From: WHSM01 sp050701635
GTDB lineage: Bacteria > Actinomycetota > Actinomycetes > Mycobacteriales > Micromonosporaceae
Assembly (NCBI GenBank): GCA_050701635.1
Contig: JBOGDF010000036.1
Location: forward strand, 1-23,346
DNA length: 23,346 nt
Direction: 5' to 3'
Both the position numbers and the translations under genes were made by a program. Below the pieces are notes generated by a model. The model was given only the letters and a program-made list of their open reading frames with translations. It made no database searches and was not told the origin of the DNA. Every line of letters begins with the position of its first letter. The stretch's first letter is position 1. Below are positions 6,421 through 14,160 of the stretch, one piece after another.

Positions 6421-7947
6421 CTACGTTGAGTGTGCGCCCGGGGGTACGAAGGGCAAGTGATTCGGCGCACCGTACTCGATCAGGCGTACCAGGGCGTCGG
6501 TGTCGAGATGGTCTGCCACCAGATCGCCCAGGAGGTCGAGCATCTCGCGCCGGAGCCGGCGGTAGTCGGTGTCCGGCGCCACCTGGAAACCGTCTCGCCC
6601 CGCCGCGGCCGCCGCCTCCGTCAGGTACGCCCGCCGGAACCCGTCGTGCTCGAACGCTCCGTGCCAGTGCGTCCCGCAGACGGCACCGACCCGCAGCCCC
6701 TCGGTGCCGCCTCCGGGAAGCTGGAACAGCCCCGTGCCGGACTCGGCGACGGCGCGGCCGTGGTGGATCTCGTACCCCCCGACCGGGTGGCCCCGGTAGT
6801 CGCCGGCCGGGCGCGCCAGCACCTTGTCGGCGGCGAACCGCACCCGCAACGGCAGCAGGCCCAGCCCGTCGACGGTGCCCCGCCCGCTCTCCACCTCGTC
6901 GTCGATCCGCTCGCCGAGCATCTGGTAGCCGCCGCAGATCCCGAGCACCGGACGGCCGCTCGCGGCGTGCCGGCGTACCGCCTCGGCCAGCCCGGTACGC
7001 CGCAGCCACGCCAGATCGTCCACAGTGGACTTGCTCCCGGGGAGTACGACCAGATCGGCGGCGGCGAGGTCGGCTGGCGAGCTGACCAGGCGTACCAGGA
7101 CGCCCGGCTCGGCGGCGAGCGCCTCCACGTCGGTGGCGTTGGAGAGCCGGGGCAGCCTGACGACGGCGACCCGCAGCCAGTCGCTACCCACCGGGGGCAG
7201 CCGGCGACCCAGCACCGCGCCGTCCGGGTGGGCGAGGGAGTCCTCGGTGTCCAGCCACAGCTCCGGGCTGTACGGCACCACCCCGTACGTGGGCCGCCCG
7301 GTGAGCGCGGTGAGGCTCTCCAGCCCGGGCGCGAGCAGCGCCGGATCGCCGCGGAACTTGTTCACCACGAACCCGGCGACCAGCGCCTGGTCGTGCCGGT
7401 CCAGCAGCGCGAGGGTGCCGAAGAACGCGGCGAACACGCCGCCCCGGTCGATGTCGCCGACCACGATGGCGGGCAGCTCCGCGGCGCGCGCCAGCCCCAT
7501 GTTGGCCAGGTCGCCGGACCGCAGGTTGATCTCCGCCGGGCTGCCCGCGCCCTCGCAGACCACCACGTCGTAGTCGCGCCGCAGCTCCGCCAGGGTCTCG
7601 TGGACGGTGGCCGCGAGGCGCCGTTTCAGCTGGTGGTAGTCGCCCGCCCCCAGGGTGCCCACCGGCTGCCCCAGCAGCACCACCTGGCTGGTCCGGTCGG
7701 AGCCGGGCTTGAGCAGCACCGGGTTGAACCGTACGTCGGGCTCCAGCCCGCAGGCGGCGGCCTGCAGCGCCTGCGCCCGCCCGATCTCGCCGCCGTCCGG
7801 GGTGACGGCGGAGTTGTTCGACATGTTCTGCGCCTTGAACGGCGCCACCTTCACCCCCTGCCGCGCCAGCCACCGGCAGATCCCCGCGGTCAGTACGCTC
7901 TTGCCCGCGTCCGACGTCGTCCCCGCGACCAGCAGCCCGCCCCTCAC
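6421..7947 (-). CDS. cobQ: Cobyric acid synthase (adenosylcobyrinate amidase)
   Basis: This enzyme amidates the b, d, e and g side chains of adenosylcobyrinic acid a,c-diamide in cobalamin synthesis. The 508-residue protein starts MRGGLLVAGTTSDAGKS, the CobQ form of the P-loop. It continues with APFKAQNMSNNS (about 35-46) and the VCEGAGSPAEINL motif (about 130-142), then DIDRGGVFA (about 165-173). The C-terminal glutamine amidotransferase domain has GICGGYQMLG with nucleophile Cys338 and GTHWHGAFEHD with the catalytic His near 429. Length is normal. The frame is open upstream into cobD; GTG 7947 begins the conserved part and has GAAGG about ten bases before it. GTG 7953, two codons earlier, is an equal alternative. 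cobD ends 28 bases upstream on the same strand, so the two form an operon. Confidence 0.95.
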   Translation of the reverse strand: MRGGLLVAGTTSDAGKSVLTAGICRWLARQGVKVAPFKAQNMSNNSAVTPDGGEIGRAQALQAAACGLEPDVRFNPVLLKPGSDRTSQVVLLGQPVGTLGAGDYHQLKRRLAATVHETLAELRRDYDVVVCEGAGSPAEINLRSGDLANMGLARAAELPAIVVGDIDRGGVFAAFFGTLALLDRHDQALVAGFVVNKFRGDPALLAPGLESLTALTGRPTYGVVPYSPELWLDTEDSLAHPDGAVLGRRLPPVGSDWLRVAVVRLPRLSNATDVEALAAEPGVLVRLVSSPADLAAADLVVLPGSKSTVDDLAWLRRTGLAEAVRRHAASGRPVLGICGGYQMLGERIDDEVESGRGTVDGLGLLPLRVRFAADKVLARPAGDYRGHPVGGYEIHHGRAVAESGTGLFQLPGGGTEGLRVGAVCGTHWHGAFEHDGFRRAYLTEAAAAAGRDGFQVAPDTDYRRLRREMLDLLGDLVADHLDTDALVRLIEYGAPNHLPFVPPGAHST

Positions 7948-7975
7948 CGCCACCCGCCCTTCACCGTCGCCCGCC

Positions 7976-9097
7976 TCACCGGCGTACTCCGCGCCAGATC
8001 GCGACGCCGGCGGCGAGCACGGCGGTGGCCGTACCCACCAGGGCGGAGAGCCGGGCCGCGCGCCGGATGTCACCGGCGACGGGTGCGGCGCCGTCGCCCA
8101 GCTCGGGCCGGTGTTCGACCCGGCCGTGGTAGACGTTGCGGCCACCCAGCCGTACGCCCAACGCACCGGCCATCGCCGCCTCGCACTGGCCCGCGTTGGG
8201 GCTCGGGTGGCTACCGCCGTCGCTCTGCCACGCGCGCAGCGCACCCCGCGACGTACCGCCCACCGCGGGCGCCGCCAGCGCGGTCAGCGCCGCCGTCACC
8301 CGCGCTGGCACCAGGTTGGCCGCGTCGTCGAAGCGGGCCGCCGCCCAGCCGTACCGCTGGTAGCGCGGCGAGCGGTGGCCGACCATGGCGTCGAGCGTGT
8401 TCACCGCGCGGTAGCCCACCAGGCCCGGTAGGCCCGCGACGGCGCCCCAGACCAGCGGCGCCACCACCGCGTCGGAGGTGTTCTCGGCGACCGACTCGAC
8501 GGTGGCCCGCGCCAGCTCGTCACCGCCCAGCGCCGCCGGGTCGCGCCCACACAGGTGGGACAGTCGTTGCCGCGCGGCGGTCACGTCGTCCGCCTCCAGC
8601 GAGCCGGCCATCGCGACCGCCTCCCGGCGCAACGAGGTGCCGCCCAGCACCGCCCAGGTGGTCGCCGCCACCACCGCCGTACGCCACACCGGCCGCCGCC
8701 GGGTTGCCCAGCCCAGCGCCGCCGCGGCCGCCACCGGTACGCCGACCGCGAGCCCCACGTGCACCGCCCCCGCCGCACGCGTCGGCCGGTAGGTACGCCG
8801 TTCCAGCGCGGCGGCGAACCGCCCGTACCCGGCGACCGGGTGCCAGCGCCGCGGATCTCCGAACACCGCGTCGAGCCCCGCCCCGAGCAACAACCCCACA
8901 GCATCCGCCGCCGCAGCACCCCCCGCCGCCGCACCCACGGCCGGCGCACGCTCATCACCGGGCGCGTGCCGCCCCGCCGCCCGCTCACCGCTCGCGCGTC
9001 GCACCGCCGTGCGCCCACCGCCGGCGGACCGCGCCGCCGACGTACGCCCGCCGCGCGCGGACCGCCGCGCCGTACGCACTACCCCGCCTTCTGCCAC
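7976..9097 (-). CDS. cobD: Adenosylcobinamide-phosphate synthase (CobD/CbiB)
   Basis: This membrane protein joins the aminopropanol arm to adenosylcobyric acid. The family motifs are all visible: LDAVFGDPRRWHPVAGYGR near the start of the conserved part, ATVESVAENTSDAVVAPL, YRAVNTLDAMVGHRSPRY, RFDDAANLVPAR and SPNAGQCEAAMAGALGVRLGG. Several hydrophobic stretches fit a polytopic membrane protein. From GTG 9097 the protein has 373 residues. About the first 60 are an Arg/Ala/Gly-rich, low-complexity segment that is not part of the family core, so the true start may be further in. GTG 9097 has a leaderless -10 box; GTG 9079 has a GAAGG ribosome site; GTG 8938 lies nearest the conserved part but has no visible signal. 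cobQ follows after 28 bases. A hairpin separates it from ssb. Confidence 0.9.
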   Translation of the reverse strand: MAEGGVVRTARRSARGGRTSAARSAGGGRTAVRRASGERAAGRHAPGDERAPAVGAAAGGAAAADAVGLLLGAGLDAVFGDPRRWHPVAGYGRFAAALERRTYRPTRAAGAVHVGLAVGVPVAAAAALGWATRRRPVWRTAVVAATTWAVLGGTSLRREAVAMAGSLEADDVTAARQRLSHLCGRDPAALGGDELARATVESVAENTSDAVVAPLVWGAVAGLPGLVGYRAVNTLDAMVGHRSPRYQRYGWAAARFDDAANLVPARVTAALTALAAPAVGGTSRGALRAWQSDGGSHPSPNAGQCEAAMAGALGVRLGGRNVYHGRVEHRPELGDGAAPVAGDIRRAARLSALVGTATAVLAAGVAIWRGVRR

Positions 9098-9104
9098 GCT
9101 GGGC

Positions 9105-9110
9105 AGCCTA
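9105..9110 (-). promoter_or_regulatory. Leaderless -10 box of cobD
   Basis: TAGGCT on the minus strand lies seven bases before the GTG at 9097. Together with the hairpin just upstream it suggests that the cobD-cobQ transcript starts here. Confidence 0.45.
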
Positions 9111-9135
9111 GAGACCGGCGGCGGCCTGTCGATGG

Positions 9136-9164
9136 GTGGCCGGCGACGTAGCGCCGCCGGCCAC
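9136..9164 (-). terminator. Hairpin after the ssb gene
   Basis: A perfect ten-base inverted repeat, GTGGCCGGCG / CGCCGGCCAC, with a nine-base loop lies 11 bases past the ssb stop and before cobD. There is no T-run. It is a probable transcription terminator of ssb. Confidence 0.6.
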
Positions 9165-9175
9165 ACCGGGCACGC

Positions 9176-9685
9176 TCATCCGGAGACCGCGACCGGCTCT
9201 CCCAGGCGCTGGTACGGGTAGGACTCGGCTTCGTCGTCCTCCACCGGGTCCTCGGCCGTGTCGTCCACGGTCTCGGTCGGCTCCGCCGCGTCGGCGGCCA
9301 CCGCGTCGGCCGGCGGCACCGCCCGGGTACGGGTGAACGTCGACGTACCGCGGGCCAGGTTGTGCCCGACGGCGGCGGCCTCCATCTCGTACGAGGTCCG
9401 CTTCAGGCCGTCCTCGCCCTGGTACTCCCGGGTGTAGAGCCGGCCGGTGACCACCACCGGGTCGCCCTTGAACAGCGACTGGTACGCGTTGTCGGCGAGC
9501 CCCCGCCAGCAGCTGACCTTGACGAAGAACGAGTTGCCGTCGACCCAGGACCCGGTCGCCTTGTCGAACCGCCGGGAGGTCGACCCGACGCGGAAGTTGA
9601 CCACCGTGGAGCCGTTGCTCTCCAGCCGGCGCCGCTCGGGCTTGGTCACCAGATTGCCGGTGACGGTGACGTACGTGTCGTGCAT
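9176..9685 (-). CDS. ssb: Single-stranded DNA-binding protein, second (short-tail) type
   Basis: The 169-residue protein has the OB fold of bacterial SSB at about residues 1-112: MHDTYVTVTGNLVTKPE, FRVGSTSRR, the conserved FFVKVSCWRGLADNAYQSLFKGDPVVVTGRLY and a YEMEAAAVGHNL end. Trp47 and Trp60 are candidates for stacking on DNA. The tail (about 113-169) is short and acidic (DDTAEDPVEDDEAES) but ends in GEPVAVSG, not in the DDDIPF-like tip that recruits partner proteins in the replicative SSB. This suggests a paralogue rather than the main SSB; many actinobacteria carry two. AGGAG six or seven bases before ATG 9685 fixes the start. It is not next to rpsF or rplI, which also argues against the replicative copy. 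Confidence 0.9.
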   Translation of the reverse strand: MHDTYVTVTGNLVTKPERRRLESNGSTVVNFRVGSTSRRFDKATGSWVDGNSFFVKVSCWRGLADNAYQSLFKGDPVVVTGRLYTREYQGEDGLKRTSYEMEAAAVGHNLARGTSTFTRTRAVPPADAVAADAAEPTETVDDTAEDPVEDDEAESYPYQRLGEPVAVSG

Positions 9686-9839
9686 GGCACTTCTCCTGAT
9701 CTCACACGGCCACCACACCGGCGACCGCTCACGAGCCGTCACCTTCGCCGAGACCGCGCGACCACCGCCACCGCCCGAACACCGTTCTGTGGAGAACTCG
9801 GTCCCCTGTGGACAGAGGTGCGATCACGCGCGGGATGTG

Positions 9840-10478
9840 CTACAAGTCGAGCCCGCTGACCAGCACGTCCGCCCGCGCACGCGTCGCCGCCACCAGCGCC
9901 GCGTTCCGCTCGTCCGACCCGTACGCCCACTCCCGCGCCGCGGCGTTCGACTTTCCCGACGCGGCATGCCGCGCCACCAGCCGGTGCAGTCGGGTCTCGT
10001 CGTCGAGGCACACGTACCAGGTCTCGTCGAGCAGCTCCCCGACTCCGACCCAGCTGGCGTCGGACAACAGCAGGTAGTTACCTTCGGTGACCACCAACGG
10101 CACCGACCGAGGCACCGGGATCGCCCCCGCGATCGGCTCCTCCAGGTCACGGCGGAACGCAGGCGCGTACACACACTTCTCGGTGTTGCTGCGCAACCGG
10201 CGCAGCAGCGCGGCGTACCCGCTGGCGTCGAAAGTGTCCGGTGCCCCCTTGCGCGCCGCCGCTCCCAACCGGGCCAGCTCCACCTGCGCCAGATGAAATC
10301 CGTCCATCGGTACGCAGACCGCCCGCTCCCCCAGCGCCGCGACCACGGCGCGTGCCAGCGTGGACTTACCCGCCCCGGGCGGGCCGGCGATGCCGAGGAT
10401 GCGCCGGCCGCCGGTGGCCAGCGCCCGGGCCCGGGCGACCGCCGCCGACAGCCCCGCGACACGGTACGGAGGGCTCAT
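9840..10478 (-). CDS. Nucleoside/nucleotide kinase family protein (uridine-kinase-like)
   Basis: The 212-residue protein has a Walker A motif GPPGAGKST (32-40), then VPMDGFHLAQVEL (about 56-68), in which the DGFH segment is typical of the uridine kinase / pantothenate kinase / phosphoribulokinase group. VVTEGNYLLL (about 128-137) is the Walker B-like strand. An Arg-rich lid follows (RLHRLVARHAASGKS, about 162-176). The family phosphorylates small sugar or nucleoside substrates with ATP; the actual substrate is not predictable, and related proteins have been annotated as fructokinase-like. ATG 10478 has a leaderless -10 box and no ribosome site. It is divergent from the tRNA-Arg gene and 155 bases upstream of ssb on the same strand. 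Confidence 0.8.
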   Translation of the reverse strand: MSPPYRVAGLSAAVARARALATGGRRILGIAGPPGAGKSTLARAVVAALGERAVCVPMDGFHLAQVELARLGAAARKGAPDTFDASGYAALLRRLRSNTEKCVYAPAFRRDLEEPIAGAIPVPRSVPLVVTEGNYLLLSDASWVGVGELLDETWYVCLDDETRLHRLVARHAASGKSNAAAREWAYGSDERNAALVAATRARADVLVSGLDL

Positions 10479-10484
10479 GCGGAC

Positions 10485-10490
10485 AAGCTA
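10485..10490 (-). promoter_or_regulatory. Leaderless -10 box of the kinase gene
   Basis: TAGCTT on the minus strand lies six bases before the ATG at 10478, as in the other leaderless starts of this window. Confidence 0.5.
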
Positions 10491-10520
10491 CGTACCACAC
10501 GGAAAGCCACCGACCGCGGG

Positions 10521-10526
10521 TAACCT
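10521..10526 (+). promoter_or_regulatory. Candidate -10 box of tRNA-Arg
   Basis: TAACCT matches TANNNT and ends nine bases before the first base of the tRNA. No clear -35 box is seen. Confidence 0.4.
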
Positions 10527-10535
10527 ACAGGCCGG

Positions 10536-10608
10536 GCGCCCGTAGCTCAGTGGATAGAGCACCGGACTTCTAATCCGATGGTCGCAGGTTCGAATCCTGC
10601 CGGGCGCA
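10536..10608 (+). tRNA. tRNA-Arg (anticodon UCU)
   Basis: The 73-base cloverleaf is complete. The acceptor stem is GCGCCCG / CGGGCGC with discriminator A; the D arm is GCTC...GAGC; the anticodon loop CTTCTAA carries TCT at 10569-10571; the T arm is GCAGG-TTCGAAT-CCTGC. The 3' CCA is not encoded. The anticodon stem has one C-A mismatch at its outer pair (positions 27-43). It reads AGA codons, which are rare in a genome of this base composition. The 3' half of tRNA genes is a common integration site, and the sequence character changes right after it. Confidence 0.97.
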
Positions 10609-10609
10609 C

Positions 10610-10641
10610 AAATGCGTAGTATGTGAATCTTTGCATTTTTT
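10610..10641 (+). terminator. Possible terminator of tRNA-Arg
   Basis: AAATGC (10610-10615) pairs with GCATTT (10633-10638) and is followed by further T residues, with T at 10636-10641 uninterrupted. The stem is short and the loop long, so the call is weak, but a T-run is unusual in this window. Confidence 0.4.
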
Positions 10642-10691
10642 GTCCGAATCAGCCATGATGTGCGACCCCAGTCAGCTGCTCCGGAAAACTA

Positions 10692-10901
10692 TCAGCTCTC
10701 TGCACCCTGCTCACGATGTTCGCGCGCCCACCAGTCGGCGAGGATGTCGACCAGCGCGTTGACTGCCGCCGCGCGTTCCTCGTCCGACAGGTCATGGATC
10801 AGCTCCGGCTCCTCGAGCACGATCGGCTTGGTGCGAAAGCCATTCCCAGAGCAACGGTTCACGACAGCTTGGGTGTCGCCACCGCGCGGTTCGATCTCCA
10901 C
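10692..10901 (-). CDS. Small acidic hypothetical protein
   Basis: A GTG-started frame of 69 residues contains TKPIVLEEPELIHDLSDEE and a helical end ALVDILADWWAREHREQ. I do not recognise the family. Third codon positions are mostly G or C, which supports coding, and the acidic helical C-terminus looks like real protein. No good ribosome site stands before the GTG, and it could be the 3' end of a broken longer gene; upstream codons stay open for a while but look random. Both neighbours are on the other strand: the tRNA on one side and a broken membrane-protein gene on the other. Confidence 0.45.
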   Translation of the reverse strand: MEIEPRGGDTQAVVNRCSGNGFRTKPIVLEEPELIHDLSDEERAAAVNALVDILADWWAREHREQGAES

Positions 10902-11038
10902 CGTCGCCCGCAGGTGGCCTCGAAGCGCCGACGAGCGGATCTGCCGATGAGGGGATGTTCAGCGACTCCGTGGTGTGCTGTCGTGGGAGGTGCCGCCTCA
11001 TCGTGAGGCGCATCGGCTCTCGGCGGGAGATCGACCCC

Positions 11039-11451
11039 ATGAGAATGGTCCGCATGGCGGGGATCGTGACCGGGGTCTACGCCGCCGCGTACGGCCTCAC
11101 CGCCGCCCCGGTCTCGCTCTACCTCTTCCAGCACAGGCGGCTCCCTTCGGTTTGGGGATTGTTCGACATGTACGGGGGCCCATGGTCCGCGCGCGTCTCC
11201 GACGGCGTCCTGGTCGCCCTGCTCCTGGCCTTCCTGGTCGTCAACCTGGCTGTGGCTCTCTGTCCGGATGGCTGCTCTGGAAGGGTCGCAGGAGCGGTGG
11301 GGTGTTGAACCTGGCCCTGCTTCCTGTGGAGGCAGTGTTCTGGGTTGGCTTAGCGCTCCCGGTTCCTTGGTTGATCGGCATCGCGAGAGTCGTGCTGGTC
11401 GCTGCTGCCTGGAGGTCGCTCAAGCGACCACGCGGCCCGGCGGCCTCCTGA
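11039..11451 (+). pseudogene. Membrane protein gene split into two frames
   Basis: Frame one starts at ATG 11039 (GGGAG eight bases before) and encodes MRMVRMAGIVTGVYAAAYG... with two hydrophobic helices, ending at the TGA at 11306-11308. Frame two continues in another phase with SGWLLWKGRRSGGVLNLALLPVEAVFWVGL and a further helix, ending at 11451. Together they would make one protein of about 137 residues with four membrane segments, and the basic loop WKGRRSG fits between helices two and three. A one-base loss or two-base gain near 11255-11280 would explain this. Alternatively, the second part is a separate 49-residue gene starting at GTG 11302, which overlaps the first stop and has AGGAG seven bases before it. 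No family is recognised. I favour a frameshift, either natural or a sequencing error. Confidence 0.6.
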
Positions 11452-11541
11452 ACTCGTCACCGACGGCGTCAGCGCGTACGCACGGATCTGCCGCGACGAG
11501 TCGGTTTCACCAACCAGCCTTCGAGCTGAAACCCTCTGCCC

Positions 11542-12222
11542 ATGGCTGTACTTGGCGTGGATGCCTGCAGGTCGGGATGGATCGGGATCGTCCTTGGCGA
11601 TGACGGTTCGGTCGAGGGCATGTACGCACCAGACATAGCGTCATTGGCGGCGCAAGCGGCGGAAAGGGCGGAGTTGACGGTGATCGCCGTCGACATGCCT
11701 ATCGGCCTGGCGGACGCAGGTGGGCGGGCCGCCGATGTCCTTGCTCGGACCGTCGTGGGCCCGCGCTGGCAGTCGGTGTTCATGGTCCCGGTACGGGCGG
11801 CGTTTGACGAGACGACCCGTGAGGCCGCGAGTCGACGCAACTTTGAACTCGCCGGGTTCGGCGTCACCAGCCAGGTGTTCGCGCTGCGTCCGCGACTGAT
11901 CGAGGTGGACCAGTGGGTGCGATCCGCTTCGACTCGCGTGATCGAGGTGCACCCCGAGGTGTCCTTCGCCACCCTCGCCGGCACCCCCTTGCGCTACGGC
12001 AAGAAGAGTTGGGCAGGAGCAGCGCAACGCCGCAGCCTGCTCGCCGGTGCCGGCATTCCGGAAGACCTCGGAAACGCCGGCGAAAAGGCCGCGATTGACG
12101 ACGTGCAAGACGCGGCCGTCGCCGCATGGTCGGCCCGCCGTTACGCAATGGGCATCGCGGTCCCTTATCCGGATCCGCCGGAGGTGTTCAGCGATGGCCA
12201 CTCAAGCGCGATCTGGGCATGA
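11542..12222 (+). CDS. DUF429 domain protein
   Basis: The 226-residue protein has the DUF429 order: VLGVDACRSGWIG at the start with D7, VIAVDMPIGLAD with D51, then an RxxD-rich helical middle, IEVHPEVSFATL (about 133-144) and a C-terminal DDVQDAAVAAWSARR helix with two or three acids. This pattern of spaced acidic residues around a short beta-sheet resembles an RNase H-like fold, and the family has been suggested to include nucleases; no activity is proven as far as I know. Length is normal. The start is the first ATG before the conserved part; no ribosome site is evident before it, so translation initiation is uncertain. It stands alone between the broken membrane gene and a GNAT gene, same strand. 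Confidence 0.85.
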   Translation: MAVLGVDACRSGWIGIVLGDDGSVEGMYAPDIASLAAQAAERAELTVIAVDMPIGLADAGGRAADVLARTVVGPRWQSVFMVPVRAAFDETTREAASRRNFELAGFGVTSQVFALRPRLIEVDQWVRSASTRVIEVHPEVSFATLAGTPLRYGKKSWAGAAQRRSLLAGAGIPEDLGNAGEKAAIDDVQDAAVAAWSARRYAMGIAVPYPDPPEVFSDGHSSAIWA

Positions 12223-12284
12223 CTTGAGCACAGGATCGGGCACCACCACTGCAATCCGCGCGCAGCCGCCGCCGATTAGGCAAT

Positions 12285-12866
12285 ATGGCACGCATGCCCC
12301 TGCCTACCCCCACGCTGAACACCGCTCGCCTGCGACTGCGTCCCTTCACCGACGCGGACGCGGACGCCCTCTTCGCGCTGCACAGCAGCGCCTACGTGCT
12401 GCGCTACTGGGACGCGCCGCCGTGGAGCGAACGTGCGCGCGCCGATCGCTTCATCGCGGCTTGCCGGCAGATGGCGGACGAAGGCACCGGGGCGCGGCTG
12501 GCTATGGATCGTTCTTCAGACGGAGCCTTCATCGGCTGGTGCGGTCTGACCCGGTGGAACCCGGACTACCGCAGCGCGTCGTTGGGCTACTGCCTCGACG
12601 ATGCGGCGTGGGGTCACGGCTACGCGACGGAAGCCGCGCGCGCTTTACTGCAGTGGGCATTCGACACGCTGGACCTGAATCGAGTCCAGGCCGAGACCGA
12701 TACGCGCAACGTGGCATCTGCCCGCGTCCTGGAAAGGATCGGATTCGTGCGTGAAGGGACGTTGCGGGAAGACTGCGTCGTGAACGGCGAGGTATCGGAC
12801 TCGTGGGTGTTCGGGTTGATCAGGCGGGAGTGGCGGCCGTCGTCCGGTCCGGTTCTCGCCCGCTGA
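12285..12866 (+). CDS. GNAT-family N-acetyltransferase (RimJ/RimL type)
   Basis: The 193-residue protein starts with LNTARLRLRPFTDADADALF, the usual first strand and helix of RimJ/RimL-like acetyltransferases. It has IGWCGLTRWNPDYRSASLGYCL (central strands), then WGHGYATEAARALLQWAF (about 109-126), the acetyl-CoA pyrophosphate loop, and RVQAETDTRNVASARVLERIGFVREG, the typical C-terminal part. It moves acetyl from acetyl-CoA to an amino group; in this subfamily targets are ribosomal protein N-termini, amino acids or drugs, and the target here is unknown. ATG 12285 and ATG 12294 are both possible starts; family similarity begins a few residues later. It follows the DUF429 gene by 62 bases. Confidence 0.9.
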   Translation: MARMPLPTPTLNTARLRLRPFTDADADALFALHSSAYVLRYWDAPPWSERARADRFIAACRQMADEGTGARLAMDRSSDGAFIGWCGLTRWNPDYRSASLGYCLDDAAWGHGYATEAARALLQWAFDTLDLNRVQAETDTRNVASARVLERIGFVREGTLREDCVVNGEVSDSWVFGLIRREWRPSSGPVLAR

Positions 12867-13299
12867 GTCCTCCTCGATCGCGAGACGACGCCCGGCCCTC
12901 CGGCCCCTTATTCCGCTGCGGCGATGGGCTGGCACAGTGCACACTCATGCCGCTGGGAGAGCGGCCACGCTCGCCCGACTCTGCCGCCACGAGCCCGAGG
13001 CTCGCTGCGGCCAAACGCGTCGCCGGCGGTCACGCTCCGTAGTCCGGGAAGGTCGGCTATCGCGCCGAGATCCGGATCTGTCGTCAGCCAGGTTCTGTGA
13101 AACGAAGCCCGTTCATTACCTGTCCGGTGGTCCTAGGACGGCCGAACGCGACCCGGAAGCCGAGGCCCGCTCGCGTCCCACGGTTTGGGGTGAACCCTGA
13201 GCTGCGCCACGGTGATGTCCTGGATCTGGCCCGTTTCGTTCAAGTCGCGGGACCATAGCCGGGCTAGCATCGCGCGGAGGCGGACCAGTCGGAGGGACG
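12867..13299. other. Region without a clear gene (433 bases)
   Basis: No frame here resembles a known protein on either strand; the short open frames look like composition effects. Near the right end TAGCAT at 13265-13270 is a good -10 candidate for the next gene, with GGAGGGACG just before its ATG. I see no RNA structure or repeat. Confidence 0.5.
13265..13270 (+). promoter_or_regulatory. Candidate -10 box of the following small gene
   Basis: TAGCAT fits TANNNT and would give a leader of about 23 bases containing the GGAGGGA ribosome site. The expected -35 position has no clear match. Confidence 0.4.
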
Positions 13300-13743
13300 A
13301 TGCGCAACGCTGAGATGGCGAAGCTCGACGGCCTCGTCGGCGTGTGGGCGACGACGTTGTCGGACGCCTGGTTCCTCGAACCGCCGGGCACCGAGGTGTC
13401 GGGCGCCACCGCCATCGAATGGCTCGGGGAGTCGTTGCTGGTCGTGCGGACGGAGTTCGGTGGGGGGCAGCACGCGCATTCGGAGATGAGCCTGGTTGTC
13501 GGCCGCAGCGACCCGAACGACCGGTTCGTCGCGCTCTACCAGGATGACCGTGGCGTCTGCCGCCAGTTCGTCATGACCTTCGACGGCGGGCGCTGGACGA
13601 TGATCCGCGAGGACCCCGACTTCCACCAGCGCTTCGTCGCCGACGTCGAGAAGGACCGGATCCTCGGTCGCTGGGAGGCCTCCGAGGACGCGGGCAAGAC
13701 GTGGCGGAAGGACTTCGACCTCACCTTCGAGCGCCTGAGCTGA
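13300..13743 (+). CDS. Small uncharacterised protein, probable beta-barrel fold
   Basis: The 147-residue protein starts MRNAEMAKLDGLVGVWATTLSDAWFL. The LxGxW start, the row of short amphipathic strands (AIEWLGESLLVVRTEF, MSLVVGRSDPNDRFVALYQD, FVMTFDGGRWTMIRED) and the end GKTWRKDFDLTFERL resemble the DUF1579-like or fatty-acid-binding-protein-like small beta-barrels. It has no signal peptide or membrane segment, so it is probably cytoplasmic. A ligand-binding role would fit the fold but is inference. GGAGGGA six bases before the ATG fixes the start. It is flanked by two long stretches without genes and has no obvious operon partner. Confidence 0.75.
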   Translation: MRNAEMAKLDGLVGVWATTLSDAWFLEPPGTEVSGATAIEWLGESLLVVRTEFGGGQHAHSEMSLVVGRSDPNDRFVALYQDDRGVCRQFVMTFDGGRWTMIREDPDFHQRFVADVEKDRILGRWEASEDAGKTWRKDFDLTFERLS

Positions 13744-14076
13744 CACGTGTGGCAGGCGTTCCGGATGCGGCCCACGGTGCGCGTTCGTGCGACAAGCCGC
13801 AACAACGAACGCAGGGAGCACATGACCTTTTCGGAGCGAGCGTGACACCACGATATCCGCTGGACCGGCCTGTTCGCTCCCTCGGGGAGAGCGGTAGTCC
13901 TTGCACAGTGCGCCTGTTTGTGAGCTGATTGCCGCACTGGGCTCATTGAGGGCGGGTCGTCGCACCTCACCGGTCGCCCTCTCTTAGCCGATGAGCGGAC
14001 ATCCGATCCTCCACGGCAGGAGCGTCTACCAGGGCGGAAGTGTCCGGATCTCCATGGGTGGGGCCGGTGATCGCCT

Positions 14077-14160
14077 CTAGTTCGCGGTGATCCGCTCGCC
14101 GTAGTAGAGCGCGAGCGCGCTGAGGGCCTTCTTCCACCCGGTGGTCTTGCCGGTCACGTT
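14077..14160 (-). pseudogene. Possible C-terminal remnant of a transposase
   Basis: On the minus strand 27 codons read VTGKTTGWKKALSALALYYG and on to ERITAN, then TAG. The pattern W-K-x-A-L followed by about nine residues and R-I resembles the extreme C-terminus of mutator/IS256-type transposases. Upstream of this point the frame continues but looks random, so the rest of the gene is gone. No intact inverted repeats were found. The family call is tentative. Confidence 0.3.

Noticed and set aside
6430..9111. Plus-strand open frame of 893 codons opposite cobQ and cobD
   Set aside because: It is a low-complexity Arg/Pro/Ala shadow caused by high GC; cobQ and cobD on the other strand have full family motifs.
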